A DNA stretch of 64,000 nt, from NCBI GenBank assembly GCA_907165275.2, contig OU015662.1, positions 1,991,501-2,055,500 of the forward strand, in the 5' to 3' direction. Positions 10,868 to 22,930 of this stretch are shown in pieces. The first letter of the stretch is position 1; each line of letters begins with the position of its first letter. Source of the DNA: Zygaena filipendulae. Its lineage: Eukaryota > Arthropoda > Insecta > Lepidoptera > Zygaenidae. Below the pieces are notes generated by a model. That model ran no database searches. It saw nothing but the letters and a program-made list of their open reading frames with translations, and had not been told where the DNA came from. The position numbers were made by a program, and so were the translations under genes.

Positions 10868-13800
10868 ATGCCCAAATGTTGTTCGAAGTTGAATTCACCG
10901 TGCAGTGATGAAACTCTTCCACTAAGTAAAGTGCTTTGCAGCTTGAAAGAGGTAAGATTTCTCTACTAATATTTAAATGCGAAAGTAACTCTGTCTGTCT
11001 GTCTGTTATGCTTTCACGCCTTAGCGGCTCAATCGATCATCATGAAATTTTGTACACACGTTGTCACAGGTACAGAGAAAGACATAGGGTACTTTTTATC
11101 CCAGAATTCCCGCGGGAACTCCGAAATTAATACCAGTGAAATCTCATGAAATTTTCCATGCACATTCTCAGGGTTACAGAAAAGGACATAGGGATCTCCG
11201 GTTTAGTTGGTTTAAACTACAAACTTCTGTGTAAAAGTAGGTTGAAAAGAAAAAAAATACACGAAAAAGTAAAAAAAAAAACAAGTTTCTCATGAGTAAC
11301 TCATTAAGTTTCAATTTCTTTGTTGAAATTTTTAGAAATTAATAACTTTAAAACCAAATAGACACACAATTTTACAACAATCTCACAGTTAATCACAATA
11401 TATAAGCTTTGGAAATTAAGACCTGTTAAATTTCCGTAAAGGCCGCATCGTTCGATAAGAAATGCAGTACCAGATTGAACGAATTAATGCAAACGCAGAA
11501 ACAATTGCAAGATCAGATAGTGATTTTAGAGGAGAGAGAGAAAGATGGTATAAAACTATTGAAGCAAGCAGATTGTATGTGGTCCTGTATGGAAGATGCG
11601 TACAAGAAAAAATTGGCAGAGTCTGCTGAGCACCAAAAGATTCTCACTAGTCGGGTAATTATTAAAGTTAAATTAATAGGGATTTAATAGCAAATAACAA
11701 TTAAAATTTATGCAATGGTTCTGTTCTAGTTTAAAGAAGTAGAAACAAGCAACACAAAATGGCGCAAAAATAGAAAAGACTTACAGATGCAGATGGAAAG
11801 TATAAAAAAATGTCACTTAGAGATGACTGAAAAAATGAATCAGAAGAAAAATGACTTAAAATGTATGGAAACTGATATAACTGACCTTACCAAGAGAATT
11901 GATAATAATAAAAATGATATTGAAGTAACAAAAAGATCTCTGACTACAAAAAAGCAAACTTCTGATGTAAGAGTCAGACAAGCAAAAATCGTAAACAATA
12001 GCGTTGTAAAATATAGTTTAAAAGTTGAGCTATTATTTGTAATTTCTAGATTAAAATTTTGAACATTTCCACTGAAGTAGCTAAACTTCAAAAATTACTA
12101 TCAGAGGAATATAAGGAGAAAACTACTAAGGAACAAGAAGGGGCTAAGTATGTTAAAGATGCGAGGGAAGATCTGCAGAAGATATGTAGAGTTTTATTGC
12201 AGAAAAAGTTAGAGACGGAAGATCTTCTGGCTGAGGTTTATATTTTACTAATATTTAAGATTGGAAAATACTTAAAAACTAACAGTAAGTGTTATGTTTA
12301 TTACAGAAAAATGCAATTTTGAATGAAATAGAATTACTTAACAAAGCTGCAGACTTATGTAAAGATAAATGCAAGAATAAACAAGAAAATATAGTAGAAG
12401 AAATAAGGAAAATTGAAAAAGAAATAGCTGGTTTCAAGGTGAGATGTATTAGATGTCATCAATGCAATGACACCGCTGATGTCAGGAAGTTCTGTACAGA
12501 CTGTCCAAAATGTCTCGAAGACAGAGATTGTCTGCTCGAAAAAGACCACTGTGTCCTTGACCATACCCTGGATTGTGTGTGTGTTAGCGTCAAACAGAAA
12601 TTCCTTGACAACGTATTTGATAACATGTATACGGTATTAGAGAAACAAGCCAAATTAGGTCCAGGAAAAGTAGTGGCTGATGCAGTATTGAACTGCTTAA
12701 AGAGGAGTAGAAATGGGAAACTAACTGATGAAACAAAGAAAATTTTACAAGATTTTATCTTAACGACGGTGAAGAAGAATTTGAATTTAACAATTATAGG
12801 GGGAGCTGTGAAAACTAGATGTGAGGTGAGTGTTGTTTTTTTTATTCGACTTTAATCATAATTCAGCTTTTACCTATATCCCTACAAGTTACAAGATTAG
12901 TTATACGCCGAGGATATAATAAAAAAATGCGACAGTAACCCGGTGCAGTTTAATAGACTTCATTCAAGTTTTCTCATATTGTTTCCAATTCATGTAGTAA
13001 TTGATCGATCAGATTCGTACTAAAGGTAAAAAAGATGCATTATTTAGTGGTAACTGAGAGGGTGGATATTCTATAATGGGTTTTGAATTTAGTATTTGAT
13101 GACAATTGGAACATCAATTTGTATTATCTAATGAAAAATGTCATAAAAATGTGCGTTTATTCTAGTTTTTATTTCTATAGTTGGATCAAGACACTTACAA
13201 GCAATTGATGGAGTGCCTTAAACAAGTAAAAGCGGTCGCTCCTCCGAAAGAAGATAAAGGCACTGTTGTGAAAAAGGTAGGTCTATAATAAAATCAATTA
13301 TTTGGAACAAATATTTAATATATATCTGATGAGGAACAGTGAAATTATTATAGGTAAGTAATTAAAGAATTAAGAACAGATTAATTTTTATTGGTTTACA
13401 GGAAGCATGTCATCGCTGGGGTGGCACTAGTGAATGTAACTGTCCTAAAGGACCTAAAGAATGTATCTGCAATAAGAAAGCTCCTCCTCCTCCTAAATCT
13501 TCAGCCCCAATACCACCTCCAGAGAAAGAAGATGTGGTAATTGATGCTGATTTTACTCCTTAGTCGAATTGCCATAGGATAGGTTCCTATGGCAATTCGA
13601 CTTCATATACTATATTATTATAAATAGAATTTCGTATCCTTGTGTTTGTAGTGGTAGGCTGTGTTTTTCAGTGTTCAAATTTTCATGCATAGTTTCTAAA
13701 AGTCAATTTATTTCGTGCTAGTTGTTCCTCGCGGTTTCACCCGCGTTAATTTCTAGTTCCCCGCGAGAATTTCTCAAATTCTTGGATAAAAGTACTAACT

Positions 13801-16800
13801 ACGTAGTATGCATGTTTTCATTATGATCGGTTGAGACGTAAAGGTTTGAAAGCATAACAAACAAACTCATGTTCACATTTATAATATTAGTTAGGATTTA
13901 CAACATTTACTTAGTCTTTAGTCAGGTGTAGTCAGGCGTGTTGATCATAATGTGTCTATCGGAATAAGATTACTTAAGATAATTAACAGACTAGCTTTAG
14001 TGTGAAAATATTATTTCTGCTCATTCAAACTGACTAGTGCCTTTGTTTTTATAATTCCCATATACATAGGTACTTCTTAACTGCAAATACACATACAAAT
14101 TTTCTTTTTATTTGGACTAGGTGTTGTCTAAATATACCACTATATCGTTTGAATAGGAGAGTAGGAAGTATCAGAGGATCATAAATAAACTTGTATCTTT
14201 TATAAATGTGTAGGTTCTGATGAAACCGGTGACCTGTCCTCACAAAGAGAACACAGCTTGTGGTCCAGACTGCGCCATGCATGGTCTACCGAGCGCTGTT
14301 GGTACTGATGTGGCAGCTTACAGACCTGATCCTTGCCAAGGACCTACTTGTACATTCTCTAAGAACATGAGAGCTGCCCAATGTATGCTCGGCCCCGAAT
14401 CATTATCTTCGCTTTCGAACATTAAGGCTAATAAATTGCCTCTGGTACCTAATATAGTGGATATGGACAGTGAGGTATGATTGATAACGGAACAACGTAG
14501 ATCAAGTTTTTGAAAACATATTTTTGTGTTTATTTTTCAACACAATTAGAAAACCTGGATTCGGTTGAATTATAATTGCAGTTTGTTTACAGCTGACATG
14601 CAAATGTGGAGATATGCCGACTAAGATCTGCAGATGTTATAAAGGTTAGTAAGTTTACTGTTAGAATCGCGTTGTTTTATAGTATGATGGTAAATTTACG
14701 TGGGAGTATACTTTTACTATACTCGTAAATCATTTACGGTCACTTTGATATCGGTCGTGATCTAGAATTTTCGTCATTCTAGATCCTAAATGCTGTCCCC
14801 GCGAAAGAATTATTGAGGAAGTTATGGGAAGATATACAGAAGTGACACCAATCGAAAAAGTAAGTTATACGATCATAAGCAACGAGTCTATCAATATAAA
14901 TAAAAACAATCTGTTTCGAAACTAACATTCGTCAGCTGACTTTGTCGTGGTATTGAAAAATGTGAACAGCAAAAATTGATTTTTATCGTCTTTTAATAAA
15001 AGTAAATAAAGTACATAATATGGGGGTTTTATTGTAGACCCTTATTACTTAAATCATTAATGAATTATTAAATATTAATGAATACGTAATTGAGTAAACG
15101 ATACACACTTTGGCTCTAGGTGGCTACCCTCGATGACGGGGCAGCAGATAAAGAAAAAACAAATAAAGGAAGTTATGATTCTATGGGCCCTAACAATAGT
15201 ATTAAAAGTGCTGAAGCAAATAGAATAAAAAGAATTGTTAGAAACAACGTTTCTTTTTACTGTATCTGTTCTCAAAACAAAAATAGAAATGTTAAGACGC
15301 AAAAACTTTACAAAAGTCAATATCAAAAACCTATTAGCAGTGAACTTTTAAAATTAAGTGAGTCTTTTCATGAAATGTTCAGGTTTAAAGAGAACGATAT
15401 GAAACTTCCTACAAATCAGAAAAATAATGCAGGGATAAAATTGGTGTCACAACCTTCAAGTAAAAGAAATAAAAGTAAAACTCACTTATCAACCACTGAT
15501 AAATCTACTTTAGAAAGATTGGCTTCTACATCAGAAGTCCTAAAAAAATCTGAACTTAGTAAAACTGTTGATGAGTTCAAGAAGAAAATTATAGTTCCTC
15601 GCGTTCCGACCGAAACCAATATTGAATGGATGACTTTAGACGCACTGTTTAAAGAAATATACTTGAAAAGTAAACCGTCAAAAGAGAGTAACACTACTTT
15701 AAATGAAGAAGAAGTTAAGCATGAATCACTGGAAGCAACTTTAAAAAAAAATGATGTACTTGATACAGATTTAGAATCTATGTTACAAGTCAACACTTGT
15801 AATTTAAAACAAATAAATATATGCAACCCAACAAAAGATAAAAATTCAAGAACAGCATTGAAAAATTTTTAATCACATGGGATATTGTATAAAAAGTAAA
15901 AAAAATATTTCTCTATGAACTATAAATCGCTTTCATTTGTTTTATACTCCCACGTAAATTTGATTAATTTTAATTTAGGTCCACGTTATTCATTTGCAAA
16001 TTAATTTGTTAACTTACAGATATAAAACAATTGAAAGCAGATTTTACCAACGAGAATAATATCGATACAAGATGTTTTTGTAAAACCAATACAAGACTGC
16101 TGACAGGACGTCCCTCTTCAGAGTACAATAAAAATGAATTGCGTTCTGATTCATATGATGAACATGATTTAAAACACCAAAAAACGATAGCAGAAATTTC
16201 TGATAACATCTCTAATACCAAGAGCGTTGGTTTTATAAAACATTCTGAGGCAAAAGACGAATTAGTCAACTCACCAAAAAAATTTAAAGTTGCTATACAA
16301 ATAGACGGCAAACATTCATTTGACCAATTCACAGAAATAACAAACACAAATTCAGGAACATTAGTAATGGCCTTAGATGAAAAAATTATTGAAGAAATTG
16401 AAAAATGGACAAAAGACGATCCCTCTATAAATATTTGTTTAAAGAAAACCACCTCAGGGCATTATATATTAAATTTTAAACCTTCAAAATATTTATCGGA
16501 TGAGTATCAAAAAGTTTCTGTTAGGAGAACCCCATCTGGTAATACATATTTAGATGTGCAGAAAAAAATTGTCAGTACTATACAGCCAGGAACTGTTACC
16601 AGTAGTGAGAAAGCCAGTCAAAACGTATTAACTAAGTCATCAGTAGTACAAAAAGTGGAAAACGATGTTAATGAATTACTCCAAAAACAAACGATCCTGG
16701 ATGGCAATGATAAAAATAGACTTGTCACAAAAGGCGACGAGAAAAACTTAATTGTAGAAAAGCCCGAATTAGAGAAAATCGTGCACCAAAAACCAGTAGA

Positions 16801-18325
16801 AAATTATGTTAAAAATCTTGAACCAAATTTTTCGAAGGTAAAAGTAAAAGGTATTCAAGAAGATATGATGGAGCTTCCAGCATTTCTAAAACTCACTGCT
16901 TCAAATAATTATAATATTGTGTTTCACAAGGAATTTGAGAATAGTTACCGAGAATTCATTGAAGAATTTCTCAGGGATAGTGGTGAATGTAGTGTTGGAT
17001 TAGCAAAGACTAGATCTGATAATTACGTACTTGATTTTGATGAAGATGGTGAAATATTACCACATACACAAAACGCGTTGTTAATCAAATCACAATCGGG
17101 AGATTTAAAAGTATTAGTCAATGGTCCTTACTTCGAAAATTTAGGAAACTCATTAATAAAAAGAAGATCTATCTCGCCCTATGACATGAGAAATTCTACA
17201 AAAGCTTTTGAAGAATTATTAAACGAACTGCATTCACCTACATATGAAAGTTTACCTAAACAGACGAAATTACAGAGAGTGAGACCATGTATGTCAAAAT
17301 CTAGTAGCGATTCACAAATATACAAAAGGGTAAAAGTGAAATTTGAAGATCACAAAGGTTTGTTGGCTGAACCATCGGCCACGCTCACAAAGTCTCCATC
17401 TGGAAAATATGCTGTAATTTTAAATAAAGACTCCAAAAAGAGTTTTATAAACAATCTGAAGAGTTTTTTGACTGACAACTCAAAAGGATTCATACCTGTA
17501 CGAAGAACAGAATCAGGAGAGATTATTATTGATTTAAATAATATTAACGATAAAAATAATCAACGTGGATCTTTAAAAATAAGTCCCTCAGGAAATATTT
17601 ACATATTAGTGGACGAAAAAATTGTTGAAGGAATGTCTTCAAGTTTCACAGATAAAGACAGTGAGTTTTCTAGTGAAATTAGTGACTTGAATTCTGCGCA
17701 TATGATTAGTAAGATAAAAAACCCGGCGAATAAAGCAGTTGCTACCACTTGTAAAGGTAAACCTGGACAGTCATGCTGTAATACAAAAGCGTGTGTTTGC
17801 AAAGAATTGATCGCCAGTGACTGGATGTTGGATTCGCCCGAAAATAATGAAAGTGCTAAAATAATCCGTGCTGAATGTTCAGATTTAGCAGAGGTTGACC
17901 CAAATTGTACTTGTAATAATAACTTAAGCGTAAATAAACTGAACAATGATCGAGTTTCGAATCAAAAGAAAATAGACTTTAATGACAAAGTACCTCCTCA
18001 TATAACTATTAAGCCTTGCGGATGTCGTCCGGTGATACAAGTGAATCCGAAAACCAGTGAACAATGTTATTATCTCGTTCAGTCGATTTGTCCATATCAT
18101 AAGGATCGATACGACAGTGTTTCTAACGACCTCATAGAGATATCCAGTTTATGTAATGAACAAGCTGCAATAAAAGACGTTAAAATAAAAAAAATCAAGA
18201 AGAATAAAGTTAAAGAGGCTAAACCTAAAAAAAGAAATGATACAGCTCAAGACTGGGATGCACTGGATTATCTTCCACCTCAGTTGCCATCATTTTTAAG
18301 GAATAATATCATTCCGTCGGTATAA
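10868..18325 (+). CDS. Large multi-exon gene: coiled-coil, Cys-rich protein with three C-terminal repeats; family not recognised
   Basis: Exons: 10868-10951, 11442-11654, 11730-11966, 12050-12235, 12307-12825, 13181-13276, 13402-13536, 14214-14474, 14593-14644, 14783-14859, 15120-about 15798, 16020-18325. All junctions match in phase. The weak point is the exon 11 end: a phase-1 donor GTAATT at 15799 is my choice, but the frame also runs to a stop at 15872. The protein is about 1,610 residues. Residues about 29-280 are charged and heptad-like (coiled coil). Exon 5 carries RCIRCHQC and further Cys pairs (about 284-330). Exons 7-10 hold Cys/Pro-rich pieces (CNCPKGPKECIC, CKCGDMPTKICRCYK). Exon 12 has three repeats of about 80 residues (roughly 952-1031, 1137-1218, 1302-1384) built on SGxYxLxF-like strands, then two more Cys clusters. 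There is no signal peptide or membrane segment. A structural role is possible (such as in a sperm tail), but that is a guess. Confidence 0.75.
10960..11210 (+). mobile_element. Decayed Lep1-like Helitron in intron 1 of the large gene
   Basis: CTACTAATATTTAAATGCG, CTGTCTGTCTGTCTG, CATCATGAAATTTTGTACAC and GAATTCCCGCGGGAACTCCG occur in Lep1 order. The final hairpin has decayed, and a second partial body (CATGAAATTTTCCATGCACA) follows. Confidence 0.6.
13562..13602. repeat. Perfect 18 bp hairpin just inside intron 7 of the large gene
   Basis: Arms AGTCGAATTGCCATAGGA and TCCTATGGCAATTCGACT pair without mismatch around a 5-base loop, TAGGT. The hairpin starts 25 bases after the exon 7 donor. No repeat family with this sequence was noticed elsewhere in the window. 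Confidence 0.8.
13718..13898 (-). mobile_element. Lep1-like Helitron in intron 7 of the large gene
   Basis: CTAGTTGTTCCTCGCGGTTT followed by CACCCGCGTTAATTTC is the inverted 3' end. ACATTTATAATATTAGTTAGGA is close to the inverted 5' end, and the flanks read as intron. Confidence 0.75.
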
Positions 18326-18590
18326 CTTCGTTGTTAGTTCTATATTTATTATTTTAATCAAATTTGTCGTGGTCTGTGATTTTCATAATCTTAAAAATTA
18401 AAGAAATTTTAAATTGGCCGTATTATTGCAAAGGAAATATGGTCATATTTATTTTGTATACTAAATATAAAAATCGCTTGTTTCGAGTATTGTTAAATAT
18501 GCTTTTTTTGCAAAGTTTAGCACCAGCTGGAAGAAATGTCGTTAGACTCATGCGAAATACCGAGCCTGAAATATCCGTGACCTAATAAAG
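18326..18590 (+). other. 3' untranslated region of the large gene with AATAAA
   Basis: After the TAA at 18323-18325 the sequence is AT-rich without repeats. A canonical AATAAA sits at 18584-18589. I infer the transcript ends shortly after. Confidence 0.6.
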
Positions 18591-18838
18591 TTTCATGCAT
18601 AGGTCACTTATGTACCTACCTACATAATATTATATATTCTCGTACAACAATATTTTATATCAAAACAACAAATGGCTAAAGTTGAGCAATTGTCATCAAT
18701 TTTATCGTGCACTTATTAGGGGCTTGAGAATGAAATCTGCGTCATACAAAATATTTAATGAGCCACGATAAATTTTGAATAATAATGAAAAGCAATGTTT
18801 TCTAAAAGAAGAAAGAATTTGGGTTCAAACAAGTTTTA

Positions 18839-18985
18839 TGCTAGCTGTTTTCGGCGGTTTCACCGACGTTAATTTCGAAGTTCCCGCGGGAATTCCCGGA
18901 TAAAAGTAGACCTAGGCCCTAGCTTATGACCTATGACCTTTTCGGCATTCTTGACAACATGTACGTACGAGTGATTATTCGTTAT
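18839..18985 (-). mobile_element. Lep1-like Helitron remnant
   Basis: CTAGCTGTTTTCGGCGGTTT, CACCGACGTTAATTTCG and GTTCCCGCGGGAATTCCCGG mark the inverted 3' end. The rest decays before the adjoining MITE. Confidence 0.7.
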
Positions 18986-18988
18986 CGA

Positions 18989-19179
18989 CTTACGGCAACA
19001 CTCAGAGTTGTCTTAATGATCACTTAATTTTAAAAATAAAACTGCCGCACTCAGATATGTTCATAAAATTAATGTTAATTGGCATTTAACTAATCAAGTT
19101 AAATTTAGTGCGGCAGATTTATTTTTAAAATCTTTCCCTAAAATTAAGTAATTAAAACGACTCTGTGTGCGGCCGTTAG
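18989..19179. mobile_element. Foldback MITE family A, copy 2
   Basis: The ends are TTACGGCAACACTCAGAG and CTCTGTGTGCGGCCGTTAG, with inner arms ACTGCCGCACTCAGA and TTAATGTTAATTGGCATTTA. It is shorter and more diverged than the copies at 5356 and 33851. Confidence 0.82.
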
Positions 19180-19200
19180 TGTTACAAATATCGTTTGTTA

Positions 19201-19350
19201 TCCTACTAATATTATAAATGTTGGATGTTTGGTACTCAATCACGCAAAAACGTTGTCAGGGGTACAGAGAAGGACGTAGGGTACTTTTTATCCCGGAATT
19301 CCCGCGGGAACTCCGAAATTACGGCGGGTAACACTGCGGGGCACAGCTAG
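19201..19350 (+). mobile_element. Complete short Lep1-like Helitron
   Basis: Starts with TCCTACTAATATTATAAATG and ends GGGGCACAGCTAG. The flanking bases A and T fit Helitron insertion between A and T, with no target duplication. The 3' hairpin stem comes from CCGCGGG-like bases just before the end. It is a 150 bp internally deleted form with no Rep/helicase coding. Confidence 0.85.
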
Positions 19351-19957
19351 TAATATTATGTAGAACGGGTTGTTGGTTCTCTTGACTACATTCTTTTTTT
19401 ATGCCGCGTATACGTATCTATTTTTGCCGGTTTATCGGCTATCGTTTGCTTTCTTCTACACCAAGACCTTTCTAGCATGTAAATTGTCAATAGCAGCGTA
19501 AGTCGGAAGGGCGTAACATAAAATTCGCAACGAACCGGTATTATCTCTCGGCACTTACCCACTCCTGGCGGGCCGCGAGGCTTATTGAATACAAATTGTT
19601 TCTATATCAGCCAACTTTTCCTACTGTACATGCCAATAGCCCAGATGTAAAGGAATATAATACACGTTGACTGCCTTTTACCTATACCTACTGAGAAAAT
19701 CACGTTGTATTTCCGTTTTCATGTTTTACAATTTTTGTTATATAGATAGATAGTTAAAACTTGGTTCATTGATTCGAGTCACAAACAAATTATATATATT
19801 ACAGTGCTTTATAAAACATATTATGTAAATTCAGCGGAACGAGTTCTTTTTCATAAAAACGAGATCGAAACGTAACTGCGAAAAAAATAAAAAAAAAATA
19901 AAAAAGGAACTCTTCAATATTACACTATAATTAACATGTTCGATATATAATTGTATA
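19351..19957. other. Unrepeated intergenic block upstream of tRNA-Glu
   Basis: No open frame of coding character. A moderately GC-rich, non-repeat patch runs about 19480-19640 and includes GGCGGGCCGCGAGGCTTATTG. It could be regulatory, but nothing proves it. Confidence 0.35.
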
Positions 19958-20029
19958 TCCGGTATGGTCTAGTGGCTAGGATACCTGGCTCTCACCCAGG
20001 AGGCTCGGGTTCGATTCCCGGTACCGGAA
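19958..20029 (+). tRNA. tRNA-Glu (anticodon CTC)
   Basis: The 72-base cloverleaf has acceptor arms TCCGGTA/TACCGGA, D-arm GGTCTAGTGGCTAGGATACC, anticodon stem CCTGG/CCAGG around loop CTCTCAC (anticodon CTC, reading GAG), and T-arm CGGGTTCGATTCCCG. All stems pair. Internal A and B boxes are present, and a run of T at 20036-20040 serves as the RNA polymerase III terminator. CCA is not encoded, as expected for a eukaryotic nuclear gene. It appears functional, unlike the SINE-borne tRNA heads elsewhere in the window. Confidence 0.96.
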
Positions 20030-20751
20030 GATCTCTTTTTATAGCCGATTTTTTTTTAAATTATTTTGATAATAATAATAATATGTGCAAATGAATATAC
20101 CTACGTATAAAACATAAAACAGCTAGGTTTAACGACTTACGCAAAGTGCCTCTGGAGATGTTGCCCGGTTTCGAACGCAATTTCTCGGCTACGCGGGCCG
20201 GTCGGTAAGGGATGTTTTTTACAACCCTCCAATGCCCGCGTCCATTTCTGATTGATTTATGGTGTCGGTTGCCGATCTGTAGTTTTAGCGGAACTATTTT
20301 AGATAATAGTGTTTCGGACGAAACGAAAAACGAAAATGTGTTTTGGTGAATAGTTTCTTTTAATATCTAAACTTTATTACTATAAGTTACAACCTAAAGA
20401 CATCCCGCTTCTCTATCTTTTTGGTACTTCTGTACAGTTCTTTAGTCTATGACTATTATTTAATAACGTAGGTAGACACCTACTAAAAGAAAAACAGCTA
20501 TTCGAGTAGTTCTTAGGAATGAAAGATTTGTAAGCTACAAATTTTTACCTGCCTATAACAGATCTGACATTTTATAAATTACACTCAAAGATATTAATTA
20601 CATATATTATAATAATTAATACATTATAATTTCGCAAGTTGATAATTGTGATTTAACGATACGTACATATATATATTGATGGAAAAAGGCTAATAATATT
20701 TAGAATACTTTGTGGACTAACACAGGATAATTTTCCTGAAGGAATCTAAAC
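20030..20751. other. Non-coding stretch with a GC-rich unrepeated block
   Basis: AT-rich overall. About 20115-20290 is GC-richer and complex (CTCTGGAGATGTTGCCCGG, GCTACGCGGGCCGGTCGGTA). It does not match any other segment in the window. It is a possible conserved regulatory element by appearance only. Confidence 0.3.
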
Positions 20752-20806
20752 ATGCAGCAGTTGGACGAAGCCGCAGAGAATAGGGAAACTTTCGATGCAT
20801 ATTTAT
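20752..20806 (+). CDS. Possible first coding exon of an unidentified gene
   Basis: AAACATGCAG gives a good start context. The frame encodes MQQLDEAAENRETFDAYL and ends with one extra base at a strong donor, GTAAGTAC. No upstream repeat explains it. I could not find a convincing partner exon: an acceptor at about 21008 would give only a very short continuation. The gene may have long introns or the exon may be chance. Confidence 0.35.
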
Positions 20807-21099
20807 GTAAGTACGAAAAACGTTTCGAATAGGACTCTTGATGTAGCGAGATAGCACGTGTGAGATTTTTATGATTTCATGCTAGATAACTACCTGCTAT
20901 GAACTTTTACATAACTACCTAGTGATGTAACTATAAAATTTCATTTTTATTTGTTGAAATGTATGGTTGAAATTTTGTTCCTTTTCATTTATCCAACCCT
21001 TTGATTAAGTATCCAATGGATGTTGCTCGCGCCACTCCAAAACTTGTAGCACAAACTCGTGCTTATAAAAAACAGTGTAATCACTACCTTCTAGCAGAA

Positions 21100-22190
21100 A
21101 ATCACTTTGAAAATAAACCTACTAGCCGGTGACAGAGTTTTCATCAATGTTTTGATATGACTGAGTTGGTGCTATGATTATTATTAGAAATTTTTGTGCT
21201 TATAAGCATGTCTTGTGATATCCATGATATCCGTTCACGTTTAAAAGAAACTAATTTAGTCCTTCGAATTTAGGTAAATAAATCTAATAAGATTTTCAAA
21301 TCTGATTTGTGGTTTAGGTTTGCACGAATCGGCTTCAGAATCAAAGTTAGTGGGATTAATATAAAACAAACCAAAAATCCCCGAAAAAACTCATTCCTTC
21401 ACAATTTGTCAATGTATCCATGCGAAAATTCAAAATGGGTGGTAAAACTTTTAACTCTAGACTTCAGAATGGTGAAGAAGAAAAGTCGACTTTTGTTGGC
21501 AAAAGAACAATTTAAAGTCGCGCGCACACTGAACTGGCTTAAGTCTCAGTGTGAAATGATTTGGTTTAAAGAAATTTTTTACGCAGTAAAAGAAGTAGGT
21601 TTGATTGACTGACTAAAATGTATCAAACGCTTACTAAAAGCTTTTTGTATAATCAATATCTATGGTGAAAAGTGTTTGCACTGCCCACCCTTGATCTCCC
21701 GCTGGTTACGCTTATGACCGTATGTAACATAGTCAACAAATAATAATTACAATGGATGGAACTCGGTCCTAAGCGTTTTTGACATTAATGATTTCAGTCT
21801 AAAAACGAGAGTAGTAAATTTTTTTTTCAAAAACCAGCCAGGTGTGCGCTGGGCCTCGAGTGGAATGGACCACGATTCCAGCTCGAACAAATAAAATAAA
21901 ATGAAAGGTCGGCACCGGAAGTTGATGGCGGTAGTAAAACTAGGACTTTGAGTATCGGCAGAGAAAAAAAGGGCGCAAATGAAAGTATAGCCTATACCCA
22001 TAACTGCGTATGGAAAAGTGACTGACGACGCGCCACGAAATTTTCCGTGACTACCATAATCCAACCGCGTACAATGGCGGCGTCGCGTTGGTGAGAGTTT
22101 ATTGAAAAATATAAAAATCATAATTAATGTTATTAATATTTTTTTCCAAAATTAAGAGGGGGCGATAAAAGAAGACTAACCAAGCACAAA
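21100..22190. other. Intergenic, no gene supported
   Basis: A 101-codon open frame at 21307-21612 and a 124-codon minus frame at 21747-22121 show no motif, splice support or ATG context. I treat both as chance. The 21747-22121 area is GC-richer and might be a decayed element. Confidence 0.4.
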
Positions 22191-22199
22191 AAAAGTTTT

Positions 22200-22408
22200 A
22201 AAATTCTTTTGTGTCGTCGTCTGTCTGTACGCGATAATCTCCAAATCTATCACAGAATGGATTGTTATGCGGTTTCACAGGAAGATTAAATTTAGCCTGG
22301 AACAACATATAGGCTTTGTTTCATTAAAATCTGATTGCGAGAAAAAAGTTGTACTTAAATAAATTTATAAAAAAGTTTCACGCGGGTGAAACCGCGGGCC
22401 ATAGCTAG
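22200..22408 (+). mobile_element. Lep1-related Helitron, 3' end intact
   Basis: Ends with CGCGGGTGAAACCGCGGGCC and ATAGCTAG, a typical hairpin plus CTAG terminus. The body differs from the standard Lep1 (CTGTCTGTACGCGATAATCT, CAACATATAGGCTTTG), so it belongs to a divergent subfamily. The 5' end is not certain. Confidence 0.65.
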
Positions 22409-22930
22409 TTCAGAAAATGTGTGGAAACAATGTGGAAAGTAACGGCTAGATATTGTAAAACTTTAAAATTATAAAACTAAACAGCATCGACAAAAAGGTA
22501 GTTCTAATGATACAAGCTTGTATCACTTGTACCTATCATTTGTACTACCAGTTGAACTGTCATGCTGTGATTGTAACAAACCCCGAGGGATTTAGCTTGT
22601 ATTTTTTTAGTAGTAAGTGATACAAAGTTGTATCATTTGTACTACCAGTTGGACTACTCAGTAGTACTACTGATACAGAGCGCAGCTTTCTTCTTCGGAA
22701 TCAGAATGGTATTTTTCTTTTTCGACACAAATAGTTACTTAGTACACGTTCTTTAAACAGCCCGGGCCGGTCGAAAACTGAAGAGCTGAAGTGGCGCCAT
22801 TGACGCCAGTGAAATCTAATTGGCATAAGTTAGATCTACATCCAGACTGACTGACGTACGACACAATATGCCAACCACATAAACTTCTAAAATAAAGGTT
22901 ATCATGGAGGACGACTCCATGTATATTATA

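Noticed and set aside
15482..15826. 114-codon minus frame
   Set aside because: Antisense of exon 11 of the large plus-strand gene. The same holds for 16009-16452, 17599-17946 and 12355-12653.
21008..21066. Second exon joined to the orphan exon at 20752
   Set aside because: The acceptor is possible, but it would close the frame after about 19 codons, and nothing else supports it.
21307..21612. 101-codon plus-strand gene
   Set aside because: No ATG context, splice support, conserved motif or coding-like composition; AT-rich frames of this length arise by chance.
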